A stretch of 32,843 nucleotides of DNA from Beroe ovata (Eukaryota; Ctenophora; Nuda; Beroida; Beroidae), in NCBI GenBank assembly GCA_946803715.1, contig CAMPET010000093.1, positions 87,082-119,924 of the forward strand. The letters are read 5' to 3'. Position numbers and translations under genes: made by a program. Every line of letters begins with the position of its first letter. Positions within the stretch are counted from its first letter, which is position 1. This document shows positions 1 through 9,773 of this stretch, one piece after another. The notes under the pieces are model-generated. The model had not been told where the DNA came from, searched no databases, and saw only the letters and a program-made list of their open reading frames with translations.

Positions 1-66
1 ATGCCATGAGATTTGATAAGACAAAAGCGCAGCATCATTGTAGTTGTAGTTTTTGAGATAATGCCC

Positions 67-270
67 GTCCACGAACGTGGTCACTGGTTTGGTCCACATT
101 CGTGGACGTCCACATATGTGGACAAAGATTGTCCCCATTCGTGGGCGTCCACGTATGTGGACAGACTTATAGTTTCAATTATGTACCTAATTTCACTCGT
201 CTCATATTAGAAACAATAATAACGAGGTTTTTTGCAGATGGAATAATGTATGAAGTATTTTGAGGTGAAA
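67..270 (+). repeat. Left terminal inverted repeat with GTCCAC palindromes
   Basis: This arm contains GTCCACATATGTGGAC and GTCCACGTATGTGGAC plus imperfect versions, followed by about 130 bp that match the right arm in inverted orientation. Confidence 0.75.
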
Positions 271-719
271 ATACAAGTGTAAGTACAAATTTGATATACC
301 ATGAGCCAAGAGCCAGGTGCAAAAAGCCACGATTTGCAAATGCACGCAAGAAGAATTGCAAATCCCGGCATATTGTTAACAAAGGGAAATTCTAGTTTTC
401 CTCTTATATTTCGAACTCGACAAACGAAAAACGGTACTATTGTACGTCATGAGAGCACTTTTGATGTCTACATCTTCAATCTTCATCAGTCATTGGGAGT
501 CAATGCCGTTTACTATAAGTTATCTACGGTAGTGTATGACGTTTGCTTCTTCCTCATCATACGAAGCAACACAAATTTCTGGAATCAGTGTTTTGATAAA
601 TATCGAAACATGTACAAACTAAAGAGTCTCATCACTGTCCAGAATATCGCCAGCTCCCCCTTGGAACTTTACCATGTTTTGATAAGCTTGATTCCTTATT
701 GAACCACAATAGATTGATA

Positions 720-1140
720 ACACCAGTTTATGACGCATGATTATTCCAAAATTCCTATTTGCTGACACCAGTATATATGCAGTCGTACGGTTCCCTTATA
801 CGCCACGTGTTGCTGACAAACATTGCTAGCTCAAATTGGTGTCTGGGGACAGATATTGCTGACGTAACTGTCTGGCAGAAAATTTCTCTATACGTCGAAA
901 ATTGCTGACACAATCTGGCAGCTTGTGACGTATGGAAGAGTCATGCATTGAATGTACAATTTCTTCATGCGGCACACATTGCTGACACATTAGTGAATTA
1001 TGGAGGAGTCCTAAAAAGTGTGATATTCGGTAAACCGAAAGATTCTTTCATACTCCAATACTCCATACATTGCTCACATCAATTCTACGGTCTATGATTT
1101 ATTTGTCTCACATTGCTGAGCCAGTATGACTTACGTCATA
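720..1140 (+). repeat. Degenerate TGCTGACACCAG repeat inside the element
   Basis: ATTGCTGAC or a close variant occurs near 760, 811, 862, 902, 979, 1070 and 1113, interleaved with TATGACG/GACGTAT pieces. The stretch ACACCAGTTTATGACGCATG near 723 resembles the 24-bp unit of the 10.3-kb minisatellite (ACACCAGTCTATGACGTATC), so I read it as a decayed member of the same family. Confidence 0.5.
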
Positions 1141-1459
1141 TTCTGATCCACAAAACAATCTATGATAGTACTCATAAACGTTATGAACTGGATAGTGGGT
1201 AGGAATGGTTTTTTGACGCCACATGCGTCTTTCCTACATCTGAAACCAAATCGTTTTACTCATTTTTTCGTCTTTATAACGTTTTGTTGTTGTTTAGTTG
1301 TTTGCTACATGTATCCATCCTTTTCCCAAGGTCCGAAAGATAATTTTACCAACTATGAACTATTCTGCTGATTTAGAAGGTTTATCCCATATTCAAGGAT
1401 GGGTTACATAGCTGGCTCTCGGCTCATGGTCTATCAGATGTTTACCTATGCTTTTCTGT

Positions 1460-1749
1460 TCACATCAAAATACTTCATACGTTATTCCATCAGCAAAAAT
1501 ACTTCATACGTTATTCCATCAGCAACAAAACCTCGTTATCATCATTTCTAATATGCAACGAGTAAAATTAGGTACATAATTGAAACTATAAGCCTGTCCA
1601 CATACGTGGACGCCCAATAAATGTCCACGTATGTGGTCACTGAGCGTCCACGAATGTGGACGTCCACATATGGGGACTAACTTTGTCCACATACGTGGAC
1701 GTCCACGAATGAGGACAATCTTTGTCCACAATCGTGGACGTCCACGATC
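1460..1749 (-). repeat. Right terminal inverted repeat with GTCCAC palindromes
   Basis: This arm is the reverse complement of 67-270, lengthened by extra GTCCAC/GTGGAC units and an internal 28-bp duplication. It ends at the N at 1750. Confidence 0.75.
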
Positions 1750-1750
1750 N

Positions 1751-2260
1751 CCTAAATCATGTCAGTTTGAGTGAGCATTTGAGAATATCTCCCATACTGA
1801 TTGAGCTATAGTCTTGAAACTTCTATCATAGCTGAAGGACCATTAGAAACTCGGACAGCCAAAATTTCAAGCCAATTTTATAATTCGTTCCCAAGTAAAG
1901 GGCCGCCATAACTTCATATCCACCTAAATCATGTCAGTTTTAGTGAGCAATTGAGGATATCCCAAAAACGGATTGAGCGATAGTTCTATAACTTGTATCA
2001 TAGCTCAAGGACCATTAGAAACTCAGACAGCCAAAATTTCAAGTCAATCTGATTATCGGTTCCCAAGTTAAGGGCCGCCATAACTTCATATCCACCTAAA
2101 TCATGTCAGTTTGAGTGAGCATTTGAGGATATCTCCCAAACGGACTGAGCTATGGTCTTGAATCTCCTTTCATAGGTCAAGGACCATTTGAAACCTGAAT
2201 TGTTAAAATTTTAAGTCAATCTGATAATCGGTTTCGGAGTCAAATAGATCTTGATCGTGA
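1751..2260. repeat. 172-bp satellite, block A (three units)
   Basis: AAATCATGTCAGTTT recurs at about 1754, 1925 and 2098. Each unit continues with GAGTGAGCATTTGAGGATA, a CAAACGGATTGAGC segment, TAGCTCAAGGACCATTAGAA, CAGCCAAAATTTCA and GGGCCGCCATAAC. The block starts directly after the N at 1750 and runs into the intron before the first sushi exon. Confidence 0.85.
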
Positions 2261-2347
2261 AGATTTGATTGCGTAGAACTTCCAGTTCCCTTCTCTGTAA
2301 TGAAACTCCGCGATTTACGATTCAATTACCATTTCCTCTCCCCTCAG

Positions 2348-3072
2348 TTACAACCTGTGGTCGTCTCCCTCCACCCCATCACGGTAACGTGACGTCCCCC
2401 TCCACTGCAGTAGGCGAAGTTGTCACGGTGACCTGTGACACGTGTCACACTGTCTCTCACACGTCAACTCACACAGTTTCCATGACTACAGAGTGCTTGC
2501 CGACTGGTGTGTGGTCGTCACACCCTGTCTGTACGATCGTGACGTGCCCGGCTCTCGAACCTAGCGCAGGTAAGATTAGTAGCTCACTAAAGCTTTGTGA
2601 GATTGATTCAAACTTGGGAGATATTCCTAAATTTCATTTTCATTATAATCATGCAGCATGCTCCGTTTCAAAATCCTGGAAAGGGCAGCCAACACCGTTG
2701 TTTTGACCGGTAAATTGACCGTTATATTCTCGCCAGGTGTAATCATGAAGCGAATGAACAACACATGCATAGGAACAGCTGAATTCCAGTGCGACCCCGG
2801 CCACATCCTTATATCGGGCGATCTTGTCCGGCACTGCCAAACTGACGGCAGTTGGAGTGGCGCTGCGCCAACCTGCGAGCCGGAGCCGGTGCTGGAAGCG
2901 CCACTTCCGATAACAAGTACCGAAGATGGTGATCGAGGGATGGTGGCGCTGGCGGTAGTGGGGTGGTTGTTGTTTGTGGCGTCCCTGATATTCATACTCA
3001 TGGTGGCGATCCTTGCAAAGAGGGGGTTGCTGGGAAAGGATAGATTCAGGACAACAAGCTTCGGACAGAAGG
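2348..3072 (+). CDS. Sushi/TM protein 3' exons, first copy (no last exon)
   Basis: Two exons, 2348-2569 and 2737-3072, both phase 1-1, with cag acceptors and gtaaga/gtgagt donors. Exon one encodes a complete sushi (CCP) module with four cysteines (TTCG, VTCDTC, TECLPTG, PVC). A second module starts at CPALEP and continues in exon two (FQC, RHCQTDGSWS, PTC); such split sushi domains are known. A hydrophobic membrane segment (VALAVVGWLLFVASLIFILM) and a basic juxtamembrane stretch follow. The protein would sit at the cell surface. Both exons are intact and correctly spliced, so there is no disabling lesion, but the homology to the second copy stops at the acceptor AG (3263-3264) just before the N at 3265, and the last exon is missing. 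It differs from copy two at seven residues (for example CDPGH versus CAPGH). Upstream exons are not in the window. Confidence 0.7.
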
Positions 3073-3265
3073 GTGAGTGAATGGAAAATATTCCATAGCT
3101 GTGAGATACCTGATTAATAACTTTTTCTGAGTTGGAGTAATGCTAAAGAACCAGCTCCCCCTGTCCCCTATCCTCCATTTCTCCACCCCCATCCTCTACC
3201 CCCATCTTCCAACGATTTTGAATCGTTCCTGAGTCGACTAACCCCCATCTCTCTCCCTCGCTAGN

Positions 3266-3830
3266 AAGTCAATTTGACAATCGGTTCCCAAGTAAAAAGC
3301 CGCCATAACCCCATTTCCTGATTTCCACCTAAAACATGTCAGTTTGAGTGAGCATTTGATAATAGCTCCCAAACGGATTGAGCTATAGTCTTGATACTTC
3401 TATCATAGCTCAAGGACCATTAGAAACTCGGACAGCCATAATTTCACGTCAATTTGACAATCGGTTCCCAAGTTAAGGGCCGCCATAACCCCTTTCCACG
3501 GTAATCATGTCAGTTTGAGTGAGCATTTGAGGATATCTCCCAAACGGACCGAGCTATATTCTTGCAACTTGCATCATAGTTCAAGGACCATAAGAAACTC
3601 GGATAGCCAAAATTTCAATCCAATTTGACAATCGGTTTCCAAGTTAAAGGCCGCCATAACCCCATTTCCACCTAAAACATGTCAGTTCGAGTGAGCATTT
3701 GAGGATAGCTCCAAAGCGGATTGAGCTATAGTCTTGAAGCTTTTATCATAGGTCAAGGACCATTAGAAACTGGGATAGCCAAAATTTCACGTCAATCCGA
3801 TTATCGGTTCCGAAGTCAAATAGACCTTGA
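3266..3830. repeat. 172-bp satellite, block B
   Basis: Unit anchors (AACATGTCAG or AATCATGTCAG) lie near 3332, 3503 and 3673. The block begins after the N at 3265 and precedes the second sushi exon copy exactly as block A precedes the first, so the satellite is part of the duplicated segment. Confidence 0.85.
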
Positions 3831-3921
3831 TCGTGAACATTTGATTGCGTAGAACTTCCTGCAGTTCCCTACTCTGAAACTCCATGATTTACGATCTAAT
3901 TACCATTTCCTCTCCCCTCAG

Positions 3922-4931
3922 TCACAACCTGTGGTCGTCTCCCTCCACCCCATCACGGTAACGTGACGTCCCCCTCCACTGCAGTAGGTGACGTTGTCAC
4001 GGTGACCTGTGACACGTGTCACACTGTCTCCCACATGTCAACTCACACAGTTTCCATGACTACAGAGTGCTTGCCGACTGGGCTGTGGTCGTCACACCCT
4101 GTCTGTACGATCGTGATGTGCCCGGCTCTAGAACCTAGCACAGGTAAGATGAGTAGCTCACTAAAGCTTTGTGAGATTGATTCAAACTGGGGAGATATTC
4201 CTAAATTTCATTTTCATTACAATCATGCTCCGTTTTATATTCCTCGAAAGGCCAACACCGTTCTACCGTTATTTTGACCGATAAATTGATCGTTATATTC
4301 TCGCCCAGGTGTAATCATGAAGCGAATGAACAACACATGCATAGGAACAGCTGAATTCCAGTGCGCCCCCGGCCACATCCTCATATCGGGCGATCTTGTC
4401 CGACACTGCCAAACTGACGGCAGTTGGAGTGGCGCTGCGCCAACCTGCGAGCCGGAGCCGATGCTGGAAGCGCCACTTCCGATAACAAGTACCGAGGATG
4501 GTGATCGAGGGATGGTGGCGCTAGCGGTAGTGGGGTGGCTGCTGTTCGTGGCGTCCCTGATATTCATACTCATGGTGGCGATCCTTGCAAAGAGGGGGTT
4601 GTTGGGGAAGGATAGGTTCAGGACGACAAGCTTCGGACAGAAGGGTAAGTGAATGGAAAATATTCCTGACTGATAACTTCTCCTCCTCCATCCTCCTCCC
4701 CCATCTTACCTTACCCTATTTCAAGATTTTGAATCGTTCCTGAGTCGACTAACTTACCCTGACTAAACTGAGTCGACTAACCCCCATCTCTCTCCCTCGC
4801 TAGGCGGTGATTACAGCAAATACACGAGTAAACTAGAGCGGCAACTCACCCAAACAACGACAGCCTCCCTACAGCGATCACGGGCTGGGACTGCCACCCT
4901 GCCCGAATCTGAGCGGTACAACATGTTCTGA
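3922..4931 (+). CDS. Sushi-domain single-pass membrane protein, 3' end (second copy)
   Basis: Exons are 3922-4143, 4309-4644 and 4804-4931 (stop TGA 4929-4931), joined in phase 1 throughout. They encode one whole sushi module, a second one split by the intron, a short linker (EPMLEAPLPITSTEDGDRG), one membrane helix and a cytoplasmic tail of about 65 residues rich in Ser/Thr/Arg. The tail ends in SERYNMF. YNMF fits the YxxPhi adaptor-binding pattern (inference). Sushi modules mediate extracellular protein contacts in adhesion and complement-type receptors; phase 1-1 exons are typical of shuffled modules. There is no start codon or signal peptide here, so this is the 3' end of a longer gene whose upstream exons lie outside the window or beyond the join at 3265. 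I see no canonical AATAAA just after the stop. The exact family is not assignable. Confidence 0.8.
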
Positions 4932-5659
4932 ATAATACCCACACAGTGCTGGATAAGTGTGTGAAGTCCATGATTCAACCGGATCTCTGATTCTTAGAGT
5001 TATCCATACCCTTGATACAACCACAAGATATGCACGCTCACTGCACAACATGAGCCATTGTTTTTGAGAATCGATCTGGATATAATCAGAGAAATGAAGA
5101 GCTCGACGGGTAGGAGATGTGGAGTGGTGTAAGGGAGGCCGGAGTGATCATGGAGTGATGCAACTGATGCCCTTGGCGTGTTACTTCGACAGTCCTAAAT
5201 TAGTGGTGACCTATTCTGTTTTTATGTAGTTAGATGCACATCGCGTGTGGAGGTGTGTGATGCTTGATGAGAAAAGTGACGATGAGCAAAGAGGTGTGAT
5301 GATGTTTGTCCCGCAGAAAGTTAAAAGATCATCGGTGTGACCTATCCATGATGCTACTTCGCCGGCAAAATATCTATCACAAGACTATAACATGAACAAC
5401 TCAAAAACTCTAATTTCAATCTGATGATTCAAGATGTATAGAAGACAAACTTAAAAGAGTTAAGTGACAAATTTCCCAAATTTCAAATTAGATTCTTGCA
5501 TTTGACTAAGTGATACCTAACTTACAAACCGCTCTTTTTAACCTGGATTATAAACTCGGGAGTTTGAATGCGTGATTTCTTTGATAAAAGTGTGACTTTT
5601 CTTGACCCATCACACATTCCCACTTCCTACACATATTTGTCTTTTACCCCATGTGAATA

Positions 5660-5665
5660 TTTATT
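5660..5665 (-). terminator. Possible poly(A) signal AATAAA (minus)
   Basis: TTTATT on the plus strand, about 590 bases after the transporter stop codon. A second copy is at 5781-5786 and is the closer candidate. Confidence 0.3.
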
Positions 5666-5780
5666 AACTTATTGATAAACGATTTGTATAAACACGTAGT
5701 ACTTTTGAGTCTTTTTTACTTTTGTTATATCATGCTGTAATGAGACTTGATTGAATTTCACTTGTAAAAATCATTTCGTG

Positions 5781-5786
5781 TTTATT
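5781..5786 (-). terminator. Possible poly(A) signal AATAAA (minus)
   Basis: TTTATT on the plus strand reads AATAAA on the minus strand, about 470 bases downstream of the transporter stop codon. Confidence 0.35.
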
Positions 5787-6254
5787 GATCTTTGAATGAT
5801 TATGCCGTTTGAAATTTAAACATGTTCATTTGATTCAATCTATCTTCAATCTTCATATTACCATCCAATGATCAAATATTCAATTTCATTAAACCCATCA
5901 AATATTCCACTATAGGTCCAAATGTTCCATTATAGTCACTGGTCATGACATCACTGCACCCGGACACTGAGAAGAGCTGTCCTCGATCAGCCAAATCATC
6001 AACGATATTGCAATTCCACACTATCATAGGCTGAATATGAAGCAAAGCTAGTCCTCCACCACTCACCCTTGCAACTTTGTCGCCGGTTGCCCCTGGCAAC
6101 CCTGAGTTTCCAGCGCACCCGCCCCACTATCTGACCCCCCATTACGGATGTACTGTTGAGGGGTTTACACCCGCAACCCCACCATACATCTGACTACTAC
6201 TTGAGGGAGCACTGCAGAGGGGTTTACACCCGCAACCCCACACCCCCACACCGA

Positions 6255-7932
6255 CTACTGGAGGTCTGCCCCAGCAGTCTCCCTCCTCAGTACGGCAAAA
6301 CACGCCACACACATCACTCCCATCACCTGTATCAGCCCTATCGCCAGTCTCGGATCCGCCAGATAGATGAAATCAGAAGTGAATGATGCCACAACTCCTC
6401 CCGTCCTTCCCATCACCCCTGTCATGGTCAACATGAAGGATCTGATGACAGTCGGCATGTACTCCGCCATGAGGATATGATGAGCGAGCGTGGTGGCGTC
6501 CAGGAAGCCTCGCAAAATCACGAGGAAAGTAACGAGATATGTGTAGCTGACGCAGTGGTAAAGTGCGAAGGGGATTATCGCGGTACCGGCGGCAAAAGCG
6601 ATGAACACTTTCCGACGTCCGAAAAAATGCTGGAGGAAAAGTGATGTCAGTTCCCCAACAGGACTAGCTATACTCACTACTGCGATATCAAGAAGGACTT
6701 CCTTTTCAAAAACACACGATTTCTCCACAGAGACGCTAGTCCCCTCACAGTAGCCTTCGTTTAAGATTCTCGGAGTGATATAAGCGTAGAGATAGTAGTT
6801 AAAAACCGCAAAAGCAGCGTATAGTCCGATTGTTATACCATTGAGAATATTCCCGGTTTCCTTTAGAGTATGGTAAACCATCCTAAAGTTCGTCACCTTG
6901 GTGTCGGATGAATCAGGGTCTCTCAGTTTGAATTGAGCCTCCTTCCCCTTCCTCCGATTGTACTTCACCAAACTCTGTATAGTTTTCTCGGCTGCAGCCT
7001 TGTCTCCCCGGTAGCAGTAATCGTATCTCGGTGACTCTTCCACCAGACACAAGAAGAGGATACAAGGGGAGAAGATAAGGGCTATAGCCAGGAGTAGACC
7101 TTGCCATCCATAGGGCTCGATGAGAAGGTATGCCAGTAGAGCCCCGACAAAAACACCCAGAGCCCAGGGGATGGGCAGCACTGAGATCGCCAGAGCTCTG
7201 AAAACTTTTGGAGCAACTTCTCCACTCAGAGCAATTATTGGCCCAGATCCAGTTCCCATGAACATTCCCAGCAGTATTCTCAGCGTGAGAAATTGCCAGT
7301 AAGCTTGGGAAAACGCAGACAGCAGCCCACAGACCGTCATTCCCACAGCACAGACCACAGCTACCGGCTTTCTGCCAAATTTATCCCCGAATGGGGCTGT
7401 GATGAGCCCGGCTATGGTCATGGCGAGGAGTGTGCTCATGAGTAGGACAGCGTAGAGGAAGGGGGAGAGATTCCACTCACAGCGGAGAATGGGAGCAACT
7501 ATCGTCAGCATTATAACCTCCGCGCCCTCCAGCGATGCGAAGAAAACACAACCTACGGAGGGAGGAATTCAAGAAGAGTTTGGGGTAAAATTGTGAAAGG
7601 ACAGTTATATGAGGCATATTTTCCTGCTCTGAGACTGAACTTTAACCGAGGAGCATCATATCTGCACCAGTTGCAGATGTAAGCGATTCTACAAGCAAGT
7701 GTCATGTCATTGTCCTCAGATCTATAATTGAACACGAAGGACACCATGATTTCACCTCACCTGCCGTATAGAGGAGTGTCCCCCACCCACATCCAGCTCT
7801 CTCGATTGCTTCCTCTATGTCCACCTCCTCTACTGATTCATCGTCTACACTCGACACTGGCGGTGTGCAGGCAGGGAAATCCTCACACAGTTTCGTCTTC
7901 TCAGTTGAGGTGGAAGAAGAGGGAGATGCCAT
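6255..7932 (-). CDS. SVOP/SV2-like major facilitator transporter
   Basis: Two exons, 7932-7761 and 7552-6255 (phase 1 intron, gtgagg donor, cgtag acceptor), give 489 aa with stop TAG at 6257-6255. The first 57 residues are a hydrophilic, acidic cytosolic N-terminus ending in an amphipathic IEEAIERAGCGWG segment, as in SVOP proteins. TM1 begins at the intron (CVFFASLEGAEVIMLTIVAP). The loop-2 MFS motif GDKFGRKP is at about residues 113-120, ESPRY after TM6 at about 230-234, and AEYMPTVIR before a late helix. The last residues ETAGADLQ match the ET-G--LQ end of SVOP. Twelve TM helices are expected; the length is typical for the family. The family carries small organic solutes or is found on secretory vesicles; the substrate cannot be predicted. 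The first ATG with this acidic leader was taken as the start. Orthology to SVOP rather than SVOPL or SV2 is not settled. Confidence 0.85.
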
Positions 7933-8349
7933 GGTTTAGATTCGGAGCGGAGATATTTTCCAAAAAACGTAGAAAAGCGTGCGAAATTTTCCTCGAGAAG
8001 AATAACAAATAAGTGAACGAACTTTTCCTACAAAGAAGATAAAGTTTGGACTCATCGAAAATACCTTGTACTGAAATTGATTCCTCAAGTCTCATGTTTG
8101 GAGTAAAACATCAGAACAACATCCCCAGCTCGATATTTGTGTAAAGAGTGAGTCCACATTAGGAATTCCCCGCAATAGTCGACTATTGATTGTCAATGCA
8201 AAATCATCTCATAGTACCCGAAGCCAGATTTCTAGAAATTTTTTCCTTTTTTCAGGATATAGGTTCCTGTGGTTGGCAAAGAATGAACTGGACGAAAATT
8301 CGTGGTATATTCCTGGGATAGAGTGAAAATTGAGAGGTAAGAATTCCTG

Positions 8350-8580
8350 TTACCATAAACTTTTCCTTGACAACAGTTTGAGATATCCTTGACACCAGTT
8401 TCCTTACCCTTGACACCAGTTTCTTACCCTTGCACTGGTGTCAATTCAATTGACACCAGTGCATTGCTCTGACAGCAAAATTCCAGTCTAGCATTGCCTG
8501 ACACCAGTCTAGCATTGCCTGACACCAGTCTAGCATTGACTCGACACTATAGTAACGTTCCTTGACACCACTGTGAATAT
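8350..8580 (+). repeat. TGACACCAGT minisatellite (~20-22 bp units)
   Basis: TTGACACCAGTTTC.TTACCC occurs twice at about 8390-8435. ACACCAGTCTAGCATTGCCT is repeated at about 8480-8545 with a 22-bp period. Between them the repeat changes orientation, which creates the palindrome at 8433-8461. Confidence 0.75.
8433..8461. repeat. 29-bp perfect palindrome in the minisatellite
   Basis: Arms CACTGGTGTCAATT and AATTGACACCAGTG flank a single central C. All 14 pairs match. Confidence 0.9.
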
Positions 8581-8825
8581 CGAGACAAGTACACATGTAG
8601 GTATACTTCCTCGGGCGCTATTATCATAGGTAGCCGAACATAAGTAGATAATGAGATAATGAGATAATAAGTAGATAATGAGATAACTACCTACCTCTAA
8701 TAATGGGTATATCCTCATCATCGGCCTCAACTTGGAGGCGGCAACCCATTACATAATAGAGTAATATTATAGAGCCGTCCTGGTCGCTACCTCCACAGTG
8801 TATTTGTGCGCTGCCTAGCTGCATC

Positions 8826-8826
<1 letters not shown>

Positions 8827-8866
<40 letters not shown>
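8827..8866. repeat. (TG)20 microsatellite
   Basis: Uninterrupted TG dinucleotide run. The open frame through it (poly Cys-Val) is an artefact of the repeat. Confidence 0.97.
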
Positions 8867-8869
<3 letters not shown>

Positions 8870-9773
8870 GTGATGGTGCCAGAATGCTTGTATACATGTT
8901 AACACCTCCCTTGCCAATCTGCATGTACATCGAGGGCGTGTTTTATTTTTATATTCTTGTTCGAGATAGTCTATATCTTACTTCAGGTCCCTACCTTCCT
9001 CTCCATCTCTCTCCATTCCGTAATAAACTGCAGCCATGAACTCATGTCATTTTCGGGCATTGTAACTGTACAGTATAACATAATCGTTTGACAGTGATCC
9101 CTCTATAGCCATCTTCTGATACCAATGACCTCCGATCTACCCTCATTTTATCTCTTTCTCTCTCGATTTTGTCTAATTTTGGTCTCGTTTCGTCTCGTTT
9201 TCGTCTCAATCTCTTTCCTCGCAAGCTCTGACAATGACGAAGTTGACGTTTACTAGATTCATATACAACTGCATAATAATCAAATAAGTAATGATTAAGT
9301 ATTTATCTGTTTAAAGTTGATAGGTTAAGTGTCGTAGTGTTTACCACGCACGCACACACGCACATATAAACGCACACACACGCATAATACTGGGCTGGGA
9401 TAAGCAGCTTTATATGTGTACGAGAGTGTACAGTTTTACAATATATATCTCGTGCTATTCATACAATATTACTGATATGCTCTTCTAGTGGCTTGCAGTT
9501 TCTGCAATGTGTGGGAAATGTTTGAGTCCAGTTTTCGTCACCTTTCGAAGGTTTTTGATTTTTAATTCAGGAGAATTTATGCTGACAGACATCCTTGTAG
9601 ACAGCTGCCGTCAACCTTTCCGGCTTTTGCTCAAGATCTTTGACCAAGGATTCTCGAAATGATTTGCCCTATCATTGCCCGTTATCAATGATATCTGTGC
9701 TCATTTGCTCAAAATCCCGAGAATTTCTATCGCTCGATACCATTGATCGACCTTATTCTGCAGATAACACACC

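Larger units (their letters stand above)
67..1749. mobile_element. Non-autonomous DNA transposon-like element with ~200-280 bp inverted terminal repeats
   Basis: The sequence at 67-270 recurs in inverted orientation at about 1460-1749. The shared inner part (TTATAGTTTCAATTATGTAC, then the stretch ending ACGAGGTTTT) is nearly identical. The outer part of both arms is an array of palindromic units of the form GTCCAC-4nt-GTGGAC; the right arm has more units. The right arm also has a 28-bp direct duplication (ATACTTCATACGTTATTCCA, 1487-1545). Between the arms I find no transposase. One open frame (301-702, 133 codons) resembles nothing I know. The interior 720-1140 instead carries seven irregular copies of ATTGCTGAC or close variants. 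The right end meets a single N at 1750, so the outer boundary and target-site duplication cannot be read. A MITE-like element mobilised in trans is the best fit; the superfamily is unknown. Confidence 0.7.
4932..6254. other. Convergent intergenic region and 3' UTRs
   Basis: This interval lies between the sushi gene (plus) and the transporter gene (minus). It is AT-rich at 5380-5940. It has an imperfect direct repeat at 6150-6245 (AGGGGTTTACACCCGCAACC twice). No open frame here resembles a known protein. Confidence 0.6.
7933..9773. other. Divergent intergenic region with minisatellite and microsatellites
   Basis: This 1.8-kb stretch separates the divergently transcribed transporter (minus) and novel membrane protein (plus) genes, so both promoters should lie here. 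It contains the TGACACCAGT minisatellite (8350-8580), a GATAATGA-type repeat (8640-8690), a TG microsatellite and a CA-rich stretch at 9345-9385. No coding sequence recognised. Confidence 0.6.

Noticed and set aside
301-702. 133-codon open frame inside the TIR element as a transposase or gene
   Set aside because: No recognisable domain, low-complexity-free but unremarkable composition, and no splice or conservation evidence.
8806-9039. 77-codon open frame with a poly Cys-Val tract
   Set aside because: It is the TG microsatellite read in one frame.
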